NCBI GenBank assembly: GCA_963616135.1
Contig: CAVEJT010000001.1
Span: 62,001-126,000, forward strand
Direction of reading: 5' to 3'
Source: UMGS1613 sp963616135
GTDB taxonomy: Bacteria; Bacillota_I; Bacilli_A; RF39; UBA660
Length of the DNA stretch: 64,000 bases
Positions 1 to 7,996 of this stretch are shown here, in pieces. Both the position numbers and the translations under genes were made by a program. The notes under the pieces are model-generated. The model was not told the DNA's origin. It ran no database searches and saw only the letters and a program-made list of their open reading frames with translations. The stretch's first letter is position 1. The number at the start of each line of letters is the position of its first letter.

Positions 1-2
1 AT

Positions 3-839
3 ATGTTATATTCACTTATTTTAACAGCAGGAACAGCATTCTTAATGTGGATAGCTGATCAAATAACTGTTAAAGGAATTGGAAATGGTATGTCACTTAT
101 AATAATGGCTGGTATTCTTACAGTTATACCTAGTATGTTTAAAAACTTATGGGTAGAATTATTTGCTAAAGGATTTATTGGTATTGTTATATTTGCAGCT
201 TTTGTATTAGTTTTCTTAGCTATAATAGTAGGTGTTATTTATGTTGAATCAGCAGAAAGAAGAATACCTATTCAATATGCTAATAAATCAACTAGTATGG
301 CTGGTGGACAAAATTACATTCCATTTAAACTAAATAGTGCAGGAGTTATGCCAGTAATATTTGCATCAGCACTTTTATCAATTCCTCAGATAATAGCATC
401 TGTAGTAAAAAAAGAAAGTTTTACATTATTTGTAAATAACTATCTTACTTATACAAATGGTGTTGGTTTAATTCTATATGTATTATTGATTTTAGCATTT
501 GCTTACTTTTATACATTTATGCAATTAAAACCATCTGAATTATCAGAAAACTTAAGTAAAAATGGTGGATATATTCCAGGTATAAGACCAGGAAAAGAAA
601 CTGTTGAATATGTTAAGACAGTGTTAAAAAGAATAACAATTGTAGGAGCTGTATTCTTAACAGTTCTAGCCATTCTTCCAATTGTATTTGACAAAGTTTC
701 TAACTTAACTACATCTATTACGATTAGTGGTACAGGACTATTGATTGTTGTAGGAGTAGCACTTGAGACATTTAAACAATTAGAAAGTCAGTTAGCAAAC
801 CGTACATATACTAGAGGAAGAAGGGGAAGAAGAAAATAA
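3..839 (+). CDS. secY: Protein translocase subunit SecY, C-terminal part
   Basis: SecY is the channel subunit of the SecYEG translocon in the cytoplasmic membrane. The gene runs off the left edge, so only about the last 278 residues are seen and the ATG at position 3 is an internal codon. Visible are the family segments ITVKGIGNGMSLII, YVESAERRIPIQYA and the cytoplasmic loop LSKNGGYIPGIRPGKETVEY, with several hydrophobic helices and a basic tail GRRGRRK. It is followed by adk with a TAATG overlap, the usual spc-operon order. Identity is very secure. Confidence 0.97.
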   Translation: MLYSLILTAGTAFLMWIADQITVKGIGNGMSLIIMAGILTVIPSMFKNLWVELFAKGFIGIVIFAAFVLVFLAIIVGVIYVESAERRIPIQYANKSTSMAGGQNYIPFKLNSAGVMPVIFASALLSIPQIIASVVKKESFTLFVNNYLTYTNGVGLILYVLLILAFAYFYTFMQLKPSELSENLSKNGGYIPGIRPGKETVEYVKTVLKRITIVGAVFLTVLAILPIVFDKVSNLTTSITISGTGLLIVVGVALETFKQLESQLANRTYTRGRRGRRK

Positions 840-1492
840 TGAAAAATATTATATTAATAGCTGCTCCAGCTGCTGGAAAAGGTACTGAAGCAGTAAGACT
901 TAAAGAAGAATTTAATATGCCTCATATATCAACTGGTGACTTGCTTAGAGCAGCTGTTGCTAAAGGAGATAAAAGAGGTGAAGAAATTAATGAACTTATT
1001 TCAAATGGTAAGTTTGTTAGCGATGATATAGTATTAGATCTTCTTAAAGAAAGAATATTACAATCAGACTGTGATAATGGATATATTTTAGATGGATTTC
1101 CAAGAAATGTATCCCAAGCAGAAGCTTATGATAAAATTTTAAAAGAAATAAATAGAAATGTAGGTATAGTATTAGTTTTAGATATTGATAAGGAAATTGC
1201 AAAATCACGTATAAGTGGTAGATGGTCTTGTCCACAATGTGGAAGAGTTTACAATATTAATAATGTTGAGTTAAAACCTAAAAATGATGGCCTATGTGAT
1301 GATTGCAATGTAAATCTAACTCATAGATCAGATGATAATCCTGATACATATGAGGAAAGATATGATGCATATCTAGAAAAGACTGAACCATTAATTTCAT
1401 ATTATGATAAATTAGGAATTGTTTATCATGTAGATTCTGGTGTTTCGTCAGAAGAAACTCACAGACAAGTTGTAAGAATATTAGGAGAGTAA
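839..1492 (+). CDS. adk: Adenylate kinase, zinc-binding LID type
   Basis: Converts ATP plus AMP to two ADP in the cytoplasm. At 217 aa it has the length of long-form bacterial enzymes. AMP-binding segments STGDLLRAA (about 31-39) and DGFPRN (85-90) are present. The LID carries four cysteines, C131-x2-C134 and C153-x2-C156, the Zn-binding arrangement common in Gram-positives, and the R-x-D-D-N-x(2)-T segment follows. The P-loop is odd: A8-A-P-A-A-G13-K14-G15-T16, with alanine where the first Walker A glycine usually sits. The start overlaps the secY stop (TAATG), implying translational coupling. Confidence 0.96.
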   Translation: MKNIILIAAPAAGKGTEAVRLKEEFNMPHISTGDLLRAAVAKGDKRGEEINELISNGKFVSDDIVLDLLKERILQSDCDNGYILDGFPRNVSQAEAYDKILKEINRNVGIVLVLDIDKEIAKSRISGRWSCPQCGRVYNINNVELKPKNDGLCDDCNVNLTHRSDDNPDTYEERYDAYLEKTEPLISYYDKLGIVYHVDSGVSSEETHRQVVRILGE

Positions 1493-1493
1493 T

Positions 1494-2240
1494 ATGATAA
1501 GTATTAAAACTCCAAGAGAGATAGAATTAATGCGTGTGGCTGGTGAAATAGTAGGAGATACACACAAGTATTTAATTCCTTATTTAAAACCGGGAATTAC
1601 TACTAAAGAAATAGATACACTAGCCCGCGATTATATCATTAAAAGAGGAGCTACTCCATCTTGTTATAATTATGATGGTTATCCTGGAAATATATGTATT
1701 TCAATTAATGATGAAGTTGTTCATGGAATAGCAGGGAAAAGAAAATTAAAAGATGGCGATATAGTTACTTTAGATATATGTGCTTGCTATAAGGGATATC
1801 ATGGCGATAGTGCTTGGACATATCCTGTTGGAAATATATCTAATGAAGTAAGATATTTGCTAGATCACACAGAAAAAGCACTTTACATAGGTCTAGAACA
1901 AATAAAGGCTGGAGCTCATGTGGGTGATATTGGATATGCTATTGAACAATATGCTTTAGATCATAATTTAGGTGTAGTAAAAGAATTAGTAGGTCATGGA
2001 GTTGGATCAGAATTACACGAAGATCCAGATGTCCCTAACTATGGTAAAAAAAATACTGGACCAATTCTTAAAGAAGGAATGGTTATAGCAGTTGAACCTA
2101 TGCTTAATTTAGGAACTGCTGATATATATCTTTTGGATGATGATTGGACAGTTATTACTGCAGATGGTGAGCCATCAGCTCATTTCGAACATACAGTATT
2201 AATTACCAAAGATGGATATGAAATATTAACGAAGAGGTGA
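1494..2240 (+). CDS. map: Methionine aminopeptidase, type I
   Basis: Removes the initiator methionine from new proteins. At 248 aa it is a compact type I enzyme. The dinuclear metal ligands can be recognised: D in LDICACYKGYHGD, the second D in the same segment, H in VGHGVG, E in AVEPM and E in HFEHTVLIT. The substrate-binding segment INDEVVHGI is intact. It lies one base after adk and before infA, the standard spc-operon arrangement. The stop is TGA, one of several genes showing TGA is a terminator in this genome. Confidence 0.96.
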   Translation: MISIKTPREIELMRVAGEIVGDTHKYLIPYLKPGITTKEIDTLARDYIIKRGATPSCYNYDGYPGNICISINDEVVHGIAGKRKLKDGDIVTLDICACYKGYHGDSAWTYPVGNISNEVRYLLDHTEKALYIGLEQIKAGAHVGDIGYAIEQYALDHNLGVVKELVGHGVGSELHEDPDVPNYGKKNTGPILKEGMVIAVEPMLNLGTADIYLLDDDWTVITADGEPSAHFEHTVLITKDGYEILTKR

Positions 2241-2244
2241 AATA

Positions 2245-2460
2245 GTGGCAAAAGATGATATAATAGAGATGGAAGGTAAAGTTTTAGAAGTATTACCTGG
2301 TTATAAGTTCAAAGTAGAACTAGATAACAAACATATAATTACGGCTGACGTTTCAGGTAAAATGCGAATGAACATGATTCGAATTTTAGCTGGTGATAGA
2401 GTAACAGTTGAAATATCAACTTATGATTTAACACGTGGTCGTATAACCTATAGAAGGTAG
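2245..2460 (+). CDS. infA: Translation initiation factor IF-1
   Basis: IF-1 binds the 30S A site during initiation. The 71-aa protein is one S1/OB-fold domain with the typical segments EMEGKVLEVLPGYKFKVEL, ISGKMRMN-like VSGKMRMNMIRIL and the C-terminal LTRGRITYR. The GTG start is preceded by GAGGTGAAATA. Four bases separate it from map, and rpmJ follows within 12 bases. Confidence 0.97.
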   Translation: MAKDDIIEMEGKVLEVLPGYKFKVELDNKHIITADVSGKMRMNMIRILAGDRVTVEISTYDLTRGRITYRR

Positions 2461-2472
2461 GAGGTAGAAAAG

Positions 2473-2586
2473 ATGAAAGTTAAACCATCAGTAAAACCAA
2501 TGTGTGAAAAATGTAAAGTAATTAAACGTAAGGGAAAAGTAATGGTAATCTGTGAAAACCCTAAACATAAACAAAGACAAGGTTAA
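2473..2586 (+). CDS. rpmJ: Ribosomal protein L36
   Basis: A 37-aa protein beginning MKVKPSVKPMCEKCKVIKR and ending KHKQRQG. It has the zinc-ribbon pattern C-x2-C ... C ... H of the small zinc-binding protein at the 50S surface; the third cysteine is in VICENP and the histidine in KHK. Start ATG has the SD AGGAGGT at 2459-2465. Its place between infA and rpsM is universal in this operon. Confidence 0.97.
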   Translation: MKVKPSVKPMCEKCKVIKRKGKVMVICENPKHKQRQG

Positions 2587-2600
2587 TAGGAGGTGTTATA

Positions 2601-2966
2601 GTGGCACGTATTAAAGGTGTAGATATACCAAATAACAAAAGAATAGAGATTTCACTTACTTATGTATATGGAATCGGAAGAAGTCTTTCTAATCAAATAT
2701 TGAAAGATGCTAAAATTAATCCAGATAAAAAAGCTGGAGAATTAACAAATGAAGAATTAAATGCAATTCGTGATGAGGTTAATAAATACATGACTGAAGG
2801 AGATCTTCGTCGTGAAGTTAATATGAATATTAAAACTAAAATGGAAATTAATTCATATCAAGGAACTCGTCATAAAAAAGGTTTACCAGTAAGAGGACAA
2901 AGAACAAATAGAAATGCTCGTACTCGTAAAGGTAAAGGTAAAGTAGTTGCTAATAAGAAAAAATAG
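2601..2966 (+). CDS. rpsM: Ribosomal protein S13
   Basis: 30S head protein contacting the P-site tRNA and 50S bridge B1. At 121 aa it is of normal length. N-terminal ARIKGVDIPNNKRIEISLTYVYGIGR is the H2TH family start, and the basic tail RGQRTNRNARTRKGKGK reaches the decoding region. GTG start with AGGAGGTGTTATA just upstream. First ribosomal protein gene of the alpha-operon segment. Confidence 0.97.
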   Translation: MARIKGVDIPNNKRIEISLTYVYGIGRSLSNQILKDAKINPDKKAGELTNEELNAIRDEVNKYMTEGDLRREVNMNIKTKMEINSYQGTRHKKGLPVRGQRTNRNARTRKGKGKVVANKKK

Positions 2967-2989
2967 TTGTGATTAAAGGAGGATAAATT

Positions 2990-3373
2990 ATGGCTTATAA
3001 ATCAAGAAAAAGAAAAGTTAAGAAGAATATACCAGAAGGTAAAGCTTATATTCATTCAACATTCAATAATACTATCGTAACTATTTCAGATAACGATGGT
3101 AATGCAATAAGTTGGGCTTCAGCTGGAACTTTAGGTTTCAAAGGAAGTAAAAAGTCAACTCCATTCGCAGCTGGTATGAGTGCTGAAGCAGCAGGTAAAG
3201 CAGCTTATGATATGGGAATGAGAAAAGTTGAAGTTTTTGTAAAAGGTTTAGGATCAGGTAAAGAAACAGCAATTCGTTCACTTCAAACAGCAGGTTTAGA
3301 AATTACATCTATATCTGATGTTACACCAATTCCACATAATGGATGTCGTCCACCAAAACGCCCACGTGGATAA
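2990..3373 (+). CDS. rpsK: Ribosomal protein S11
   Basis: 30S platform protein. The 127 aa include the signature HSTFNNTIVTISDNDGNAI, GFKGSKKSTPFAAG and the C-terminal DVTPIPHNGCRPPKRPRG. SD AAAGGAGG lies 8-9 bases before the ATG. It is placed between rpsM and rpoA as in most Bacillota. Confidence 0.97.
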   Translation: MAYKSRKRKVKKNIPEGKAYIHSTFNNTIVTISDNDGNAISWASAGTLGFKGSKKSTPFAAGMSAEAAGKAAYDMGMRKVEVFVKGLGSGKETAIRSLQTAGLEITSISDVTPIPHNGCRPPKRPRG

Positions 3374-3390
3374 GAGAAGGGAGTGAAATT

Positions 3391-4341
3391 ATGTTAAATT
3401 TTGAAAAACCAATATATAAAATAACTGAATATATAGAGGATAAGAATTATGGTAAATTTGAATTAGAACCACTAGAAAGAGGTTTTGGTACAACACTTGG
3501 TAACGCACTTAGAAGAATTATGTTATCAAGTATGCCAGGAAGTGCTATAGTTGCAGTAAAAATTGATGGAGTTATGCATGAATTCCAAACAATGGAAGGA
3601 ATAGTAGAAGATGTTACTACAATAGTTTTAAATCTTAAAAATATTGTTGTTAAGAATAATTCTGAAGAAGTTAAAACATTAAAACTATATTCTGATGTAG
3701 AAGGTGTTGTAACAGCAGGTGATATCCAAACAGATCCAGAAGTAGAAATAATAAATAAAGATCAAGTTATAGCTACAATAGCTAAGGGTGGAAAACTTGA
3801 TATGGAATTTATAGTAGCAAATGGTCGTGGATATGTTCCTTCAGTAGAAAACAAGAAATATATTGAAAATCAAAAAATCGGATTCATTCCAATTGATGCA
3901 TTATATTCTCCAATTGAAAGAATTAGTTATGAAATCGAAAATGCTCGTGTTGGTCAAGATGCTAGTTACGATAAACTAATTATGGAAGTATTTACTAATG
4001 GATCAATTAGACCAGAAGAAGCTATGGCTCTTGCAGCAAAAATTATGATTGAACATCTTAATATAGTAACTAATTTAAGCGAAATAGCTGATGTTACAGG
4101 AATAATGAATGCTAAACAAGAAGATAGTAAACTTAAAAAATTAGAAACATCAATAGATGATTTAGATTTCTCAGTAAGAGCATACAATTGCTTAAAGAGA
4201 GCTGGAGTTAATACTTTAGGTGATCTAACAGCTAAATCTGAAGTTGAAATGATGAAAATTCGTAATTTAGGTAAAAAGTCTCTAAAAGAAGTAATTGATA
4301 AAATTAAAGATATGGGACTTAGATTCCGCGAAGATGATTAA
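3391..4341 (+). CDS. rpoA: RNA polymerase alpha subunit
   Basis: Alpha nucleates assembly of RNA polymerase and its C-terminal domain reads UP elements. The ATG at 3391 (SD GAAGGGAG) gives 316 aa. The open frame extends upstream to 3343, but that part overlaps rpsK and lacks family similarity. NTD segments include LEPLERGFGTTLGNALRRIMLSSMPG-type sequence and EVFTNGSIRPEEA; the CTD begins near residue 250 with ARAYNCLKRAGVNTLGDL-like and RNLGKKSLKEV sequence. Confidence 0.97.
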   Translation: MLNFEKPIYKITEYIEDKNYGKFELEPLERGFGTTLGNALRRIMLSSMPGSAIVAVKIDGVMHEFQTMEGIVEDVTTIVLNLKNIVVKNNSEEVKTLKLYSDVEGVVTAGDIQTDPEVEIINKDQVIATIAKGGKLDMEFIVANGRGYVPSVENKKYIENQKIGFIPIDALYSPIERISYEIENARVGQDASYDKLIMEVFTNGSIRPEEAMALAAKIMIEHLNIVTNLSEIADVTGIMNAKQEDSKLKKLETSIDDLDFSVRAYNCLKRAGVNTLGDLTAKSEVEMMKIRNLGKKSLKEVIDKIKDMGLRFREDD

Positions 4342-4358
4342 CAAGTAGGAGGAATATT

Positions 4359-4715
4359 ATGGCTTATAGAAAATTAGGACGTACAAATAAACATAGAAGA
4401 AGTATGCTTGCTAATTTAACTAAAGATGTTATCATGAATGAAAGAATTGAAACAACAGAACCAAGAGCTAAAGAAGTTCGTAAATTCGTTGATAAAATGA
4501 TTACTTATGGTAAAGATGGTTCTTTAGTAGCAAGAAGAAAAGCTTTAGCATTCTTACACAATGATACAGTAGCAGTTAAAAAAGTATTTGATGATTTAGC
4601 TCCTCGTTACGCTAATCGTAATGGTGGTTATACAAGAATACTAAAACTTACTGAACGTCGTGGAGATGATGCTTTAATGGTTATTTTAGAATTAGTTGAA
4701 GGAGATGCTAAATAA
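4359..4715 (+). CDS. rplQ: Ribosomal protein L17
   Basis: 50S protein near the exit tunnel, last gene of the operon. The 118 aa begin MAYRKLGRTNKHRRSMLANL and contain IETTEPRAKEVR and NGGYTRILKL, as in the family. SD AGTAGGAGG precedes the ATG. A hairpin with a T tract follows the stop immediately. Confidence 0.97.
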   Translation: MAYRKLGRTNKHRRSMLANLTKDVIMNERIETTEPRAKEVRKFVDKMITYGKDGSLVARRKALAFLHNDTVAVKKVFDDLAPRYANRNGGYTRILKLTERRGDDALMVILELVEGDAK

Positions 4716-4728
4716 GCATCTTTTTTTT
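4703..4728 (+). terminator. Intrinsic terminator after rplQ
   Basis: AGATGCT (4703-4709), loop AAATA, AGCATCT (4715-4721) and a run of eight Ts to 4728. It overlaps the last codons of rplQ and closes the ribosomal operon. Confidence 0.85.
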
Positions 4729-4789
4729 GAGAAAAAATAATTATACGAATAATCTATCAATAGTCCAAAATATTGTAAAAAATTGGAAA

Positions 4790-4818
4790 TTGTGTTATTA
4801 TTTTATAGGTAGTATAGA
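4790..4818 (+). promoter_or_regulatory. Candidate promoter of agrA-agrC
   Basis: TTGTGT (4790-4795), a 17-base spacer, then TATAGA (4813-4818), about 20 bases before the agrA start. Only a sequence match; no AgrA-binding direct repeat was recognised here. Confidence 0.4.
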
Positions 4819-4836
4819 AAATAAGGAGTGATATGT

Positions 4837-5544
4837 TTGTTTAATGTTATAATATGTGATGATAACGACAATGATAGAAAAAGTATAGCTAATTTAGTAA
4901 AAAAATTTATGCATAAAAATAATTTAGAATATCAAATACATTTATATGATGATTATAATGAAAAGTTTTTAAGTCTAATGGATAAAAAAATGTCATTTAA
5001 AATATATTTATTAGATATTGAAACTCCAACATATTCAGGTATTGATATAGCTCGTAAAATAAGAAAAAAAGATATAGATAGTGTAATAATATTTTTAACA
5101 GCACATGAAGAACTTGGAAATGTAGTATTAAAGAATGATATAATGTTTTTATCATTTATAAATAAATTTGATAATGTAGAAAGTAGACTAAATTCATCTT
5201 TAGAAAATGCAATAAATCAATTTAAAGATAAAAGAATGATTAGATTTAATGATAGAAACGTTGTATATACAATAGATATGAATGATATATTATATATAAC
5301 AAAAGACAGTTTTGAAAGAAAAACAATAATTAAAACTGATTATTCTGAATTTAAAGTAAATAATCCATTAATAGAAGTGGTAGGTATGTTAGATTCGAGG
5401 TTTGTACAGTCACATAGATCTTGTTACATAAATAACTCACGAAAAGTTAAAGTAGATAAAGCAAAGAGAATTATAACATTTGATAATGGGGAAGAAATAG
5501 ATTTGCTATCAGATAAATTTAAAAAAGAGGTAGCAAATGGATAA
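4837..5544 (+). CDS. agrA: AgrA-like response regulator (REC-LytTR)
   Basis: Transcription factor of a peptide quorum-sensing two-component system. The receiver domain spans about 1-125, with an acidic pair near residue 6 and the phospho-acceptor D60 in LLDIETP. The LytTR DNA-binding domain (about 140-235) contains FVQSHRSCYIN, typical of AgrA/ComE proteins. TTG at 4837 sits six bases after AAGGAGTG and gives 235 aa; an in-frame GTG at 4828 overlaps that SD and is less likely. The gene overlaps agrC by 8 bases, so the pair is coupled. The locus follows the ribosomal operon but has its own promoter. Confidence 0.85.
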   Translation: MFNVIICDDNDNDRKSIANLVKKFMHKNNLEYQIHLYDDYNEKFLSLMDKKMSFKIYLLDIETPTYSGIDIARKIRKKDIDSVIIFLTAHEELGNVVLKNDIMFLSFINKFDNVESRLNSSLENAINQFKDKRMIRFNDRNVVYTIDMNDILYITKDSFERKTIIKTDYSEFKVNNPLIEVVGMLDSRFVQSHRSCYINNSRKVKVDKAKRIITFDNGEEIDLLSDKFKKEVANG

Positions 5545-6844
5545 ATTAATACAACTATTACTAAGTGGTGTAATTATAACTATTTCAAGTCTATATATAT
5601 CATGTAAATTATTAGATAAAAAAATAGATTTTAAAAATATTTCAGCATATTATTTAATACCTCTGATATATTTATCTATTGTTTTTAATTATATGTATAA
5701 TAATCAATTTATTAGAATTTTAACTATATCAATATTGTTAGGAATATTTTTTAAAATACTATTTAAAGAAAAAACAAATAGAGCATTGATTTGCTCTATC
5801 GTATTACACTTGATTTATATGATATCTGAAATAATATTTGCATTAATAATAACTTTTGTTTTTGATATGAGTTCAAATGATATTATGAACACACAATTTG
5901 GGACTGTTTTAGCTAATTTTATAATATCATTTTTATCAATAATTTTAGCTAATATTAAATATGTGAAAATATTTTATAATTTTTTTGTGCAAATTACTAA
6001 CAAAGTTAAAAATACACAGATAATTGCTGCTGCAATATTTATTTCAGCCGTAGCTAATATTTTGGCTATGATTAATTATTATAAAGTACAATTTGGATAT
6101 TTACTTATATTTAATGCTTTTATGACATTAGGATGTTTTGGTATTGTTTTATATTCTCTAAAAACGAAGAATAGTTATATTGAGGTAAACAATAAATATA
6201 GTACAACATTGAATAGTTTGAAAGAATACGAAGATATTTTAAATAAGTATAGAGTATCTAACCATGAAAACAAAAATCAATTATTAACTATAAGGAATAT
6301 GCTTCCAAAAGAAGATAAAAAAATAATTTCTTATATTGATAAAATTTTGGATAATAAACATAAAGATAATGATAAGGCGATGAGAAAAACAGCAGTTATA
6401 CCAGCTGGAGGTTTGCGAGGATTAATATATTCTAAGATACTTGTTATGGATGAAAGAAAAATACATTATGATTTAGATTTTTCAAGTAGTATTAAAACAG
6501 TTGATCTTATAAATAATATAGATGAATCTACTATGCTCGACATATGTACTGTAATAGGTGTTTATGTAGATAATGCAATAGATGAGGTCACAAACCTTGA
6601 AGAAAAAAATATTTGTATTGAAATGTATTTAGATGAAAAGGATTTAATAATAGCAATTTCAAATAATTATGGGCATACTATTGATATAAGTAAATTAGAA
6701 GAAAAAGGTTATACAACTAAAGACAATGGTCATGGATATGGTTTACCTTTAACAAGAGAAATAATTAATAATAATAGTAGATTACAAAATGAAAAAAGAA
6801 TATCTAAAGAAATATTTACACAAATATTAAAAATTAGAATGTAA
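5537..6844 (+). CDS. agrC: AgrC-like sensor histidine kinase
   Basis: Membrane receptor for the autoinducing peptide; phosphorylates the AgrA-like regulator. About the first 210 residues form six to seven hydrophobic helices. A linker leads to the phospho-acceptor H243 in NHENKNQLLTIRNML, the HPK10-type H-box of AgrC kinases, which lack a classical HisKA domain. The GHKL ATPase end has DNAIDEV (N-box) and GHGYGLPL (G-box). Length 435 aa is typical. Translationally coupled to agrA. Confidence 0.85.
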   Translation: MDKLIQLLLSGVIITISSLYISCKLLDKKIDFKNISAYYLIPLIYLSIVFNYMYNNQFIRILTISILLGIFFKILFKEKTNRALICSIVLHLIYMISEIIFALIITFVFDMSSNDIMNTQFGTVLANFIISFLSIILANIKYVKIFYNFFVQITNKVKNTQIIAAAIFISAVANILAMINYYKVQFGYLLIFNAFMTLGCFGIVLYSLKTKNSYIEVNNKYSTTLNSLKEYEDILNKYRVSNHENKNQLLTIRNMLPKEDKKIISYIDKILDNKHKDNDKAMRKTAVIPAGGLRGLIYSKILVMDERKIHYDLDFSSSIKTVDLINNIDESTMLDICTVIGVYVDNAIDEVTNLEEKNICIEMYLDEKDLIIAISNNYGHTIDISKLEEKGYTTKDNGHGYGLPLTREIINNNSRLQNEKRISKEIFTQILKIRM

Positions 6845-6848
6845 AATA

Positions 6849-6879
6849 AAAAATCAGATTAGCGCACAGTCTGATTTTT
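6849..6879. terminator. Bidirectional terminator between agrC and agrD
   Basis: AAAAATCAGA (6849-6858) pairs with TCTGATTTTT (6870-6879) around an 11-base loop. Both strands have an A/T run on the proper side, so it can end both the plus agrAC and the minus agrBD transcripts, which converge here. Confidence 0.75.
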
Positions 6880-6894
6880 ATTTATATAGTATAA

Positions 6895-7008
6895 TTATTT
6901 AATTAAACTTTTTGGACATTCTGGTTCATCTATAACCCATAACAAACAAGCTTGACTTCCAGCATTAGCAGCACCTAATCCTAACATAGCTAATAATTTT
7001 GCAAACAT
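6895..7008 (-). CDS. agrD: AgrD-like autoinducing peptide precursor
   Basis: A 37-aa peptide, MFAKLLAMLGLGAANAGSQA followed by CLLWV then IDEPECPKSLIK. It has the three AgrD parts: an N-terminal amphipathic helix, a core with one Cys able to close a thiolactone, and the acidic D-E-P-E-x-P-K-x-L tail that AgrB recognises. AGGAGG sits 6 bases before the ATG, 40 bases after agrB. A second Cys in the tail (PEC) is unusual. The mature peptide probably contains C21 plus four or five following residues; its exact ends cannot be read from sequence. Confidence 0.85.
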   Translation of the reverse strand: MFAKLLAMLGLGAANAGSQACLLWVIDEPECPKSLIK

Positions 7009-7048
7009 ACTAATCCTCCTTCCTACTATTATATTTAAACAATTAAGT

Positions 7049-7672
7049 TTAAACCTTATTTATTAATTCTGGATGTTTCTTTAAATATGAAATGTAATTA
7101 TTATATGGCAGCTTAAATAATTTATATATTAATGGAGATATAAAGAAACATTCCAAAATTATCGAAAAAATTAGACAATTTGATATAAAACTATCATTTA
7201 TAATAATTGCTATACAAAAATATATAGTTGAAATAATTGTTGATAATATTTTATATATCAATCTTCTTTTTTTATTTATAATAGGTCTTTTGTAAGTATC
7301 TGCAGGTGAGTTTTTAAATATCAATATAGTATATATTATTCCTATAATAATTTTTAAATAATTATCAATACTTATATATATACATATAAGTGGTATGCCA
7401 ACAAAAGATATCGTAGAACTTAATAAACATATCCAACTCTTTGTAGCATGTAAGCCAAAAGCCGTTGTTCTTATAATATTAAAGAATATCATAAATATTA
7501 AAACCTCTTTAAATATATTTAATAATATTGCTAAAACTAATATAATTATTATTTTAGAAATAGTAAGATATATTCCAACGAGCCCATATTCTATTTCTTT
7601 CAATTTAGTATTACTATAATTATTGTGTTTTTTTATATAATTCATACAATTTTTTATTATAAAATTTTTCAT
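7049..7672 (-). CDS. agrB: AgrB-like peptide-processing membrane protease
   Basis: Cleaves AgrD behind its core and forms the thiolactone. The 207-aa protein has about six hydrophobic segments. The catalytic pair is H75 and C82 in GLHATKSWIC, with the 7-residue spacing of AgrB (H77/C84 in S. aureus). The segment SPADTYKRPI corresponds to the conserved P-A-D-x(3)-K-P motif. SD GAGGAAG precedes the ATG. It is transcribed toward agrC, so the four agr genes form two converging pairs rather than one BDCA operon. Confidence 0.9.
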   Translation of the reverse strand: MKNFIIKNCMNYIKKHNNYSNTKLKEIEYGLVGIYLTISKIIIILVLAILLNIFKEVLIFMIFFNIIRTTAFGLHATKSWICLLSSTISFVGIPLICIYISIDNYLKIIIGIIYTILIFKNSPADTYKRPIINKKRRLIYKILSTIISTIYFCIAIIINDSFISNCLIFSIILECFFISPLIYKLFKLPYNNYISYLKKHPELINKV

Positions 7673-7841
7673 ATAACTAACTTCCTCTACAGTTGATTTT
7701 AATATATAATTTTAATAAATTAAATAGAAAATGTACGAATTGGCATATTTATGACACCACATCTAATTTTGTGCAGTATTATTTTGCACGTTTTTCTATT
7801 TCACGCACATATTTCCAAGCTTCATACAAAACTACTTAAAA

Positions 7842-7869
7842 TTGATATTTTAATGTGGTAAAATATACT
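7842..7869 (+). promoter_or_regulatory. Distal promoter of the csp leader
   Basis: TTGATA (7842-7847), a 16-base spacer and TATACT (7864-7869). A start near 7876 would produce a leader of about 120 nt before the csp start codon. Confidence 0.5.
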
Positions 7870-7930
7870 TGTTTTCCTAAAGTACGTCAACTAGGGCGCA
7901 AGTATTGTCGAACTTTTGGGAACGAAGTTA
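7867..7930 (+). ncRNA. Possible structured 5' leader upstream of csp
   Basis: Nested arms ACTTG (7867-7871)/CAAGT (7899-7903) and CCTA (7876-7879)/TAGG (7892-7895) are followed by hairpin AACTT (7911-7915)/AAGTT (7925-7929). CCTAAAGTACG (7876-7886) could instead pair with CGAACTTTTGG (7909-7919) at 9 of 11 positions, giving two exclusive folds. This resembles the temperature-responsive leaders known for csp genes, but no known RNA family was recognised. Confidence 0.35.
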
Positions 7931-7951
7931 AATTATTTGTAGTTGGTTTTA

Positions 7952-7960
7952 TGATATACT
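7952..7960 (+). promoter_or_regulatory. Proximal extended -10 promoter of csp
   Basis: TGATATACT: TG, one base, then TATACT, an extended -10 element about 37 bases before the start codon. No good -35 lies at the usual distance. Confidence 0.4.
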
Positions 7961-7996
7961 TAAGTTGTAAAAAGGAACTAGAAGGGAGATGTAGAT

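Larger units (their letters stand above)
7673..7996. other. Intergenic region with agrB upstream DNA and csp leader
   Basis: A 324-base gap without a gene. The left half is AT-rich and must hold the minus-strand agrBD promoter, although no clear hexamer pair stands out. A small inverted repeat GTGCA/TGCAC followed by GTTTTT lies at 7771-7795. The right half holds two plus-strand promoter candidates and a structured leader for the cold-shock gene. Confidence 0.6.

Noticed and set aside
509..694. Minus-strand frame in secY
   Set aside because: Shadow of a highly conserved gene in another frame.
3343..3390. Upstream extension of rpoA
   Set aside because: It overlaps rpsK and the SD GAAGGGAG; ATG 3391 gives the normal alpha N-terminus.
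7771..7795. GTGCA/TGCAC hairpin with GTTTTT as a terminator
   Set aside because: The stem is only 5 bp and no plus-strand gene lies upstream of it.
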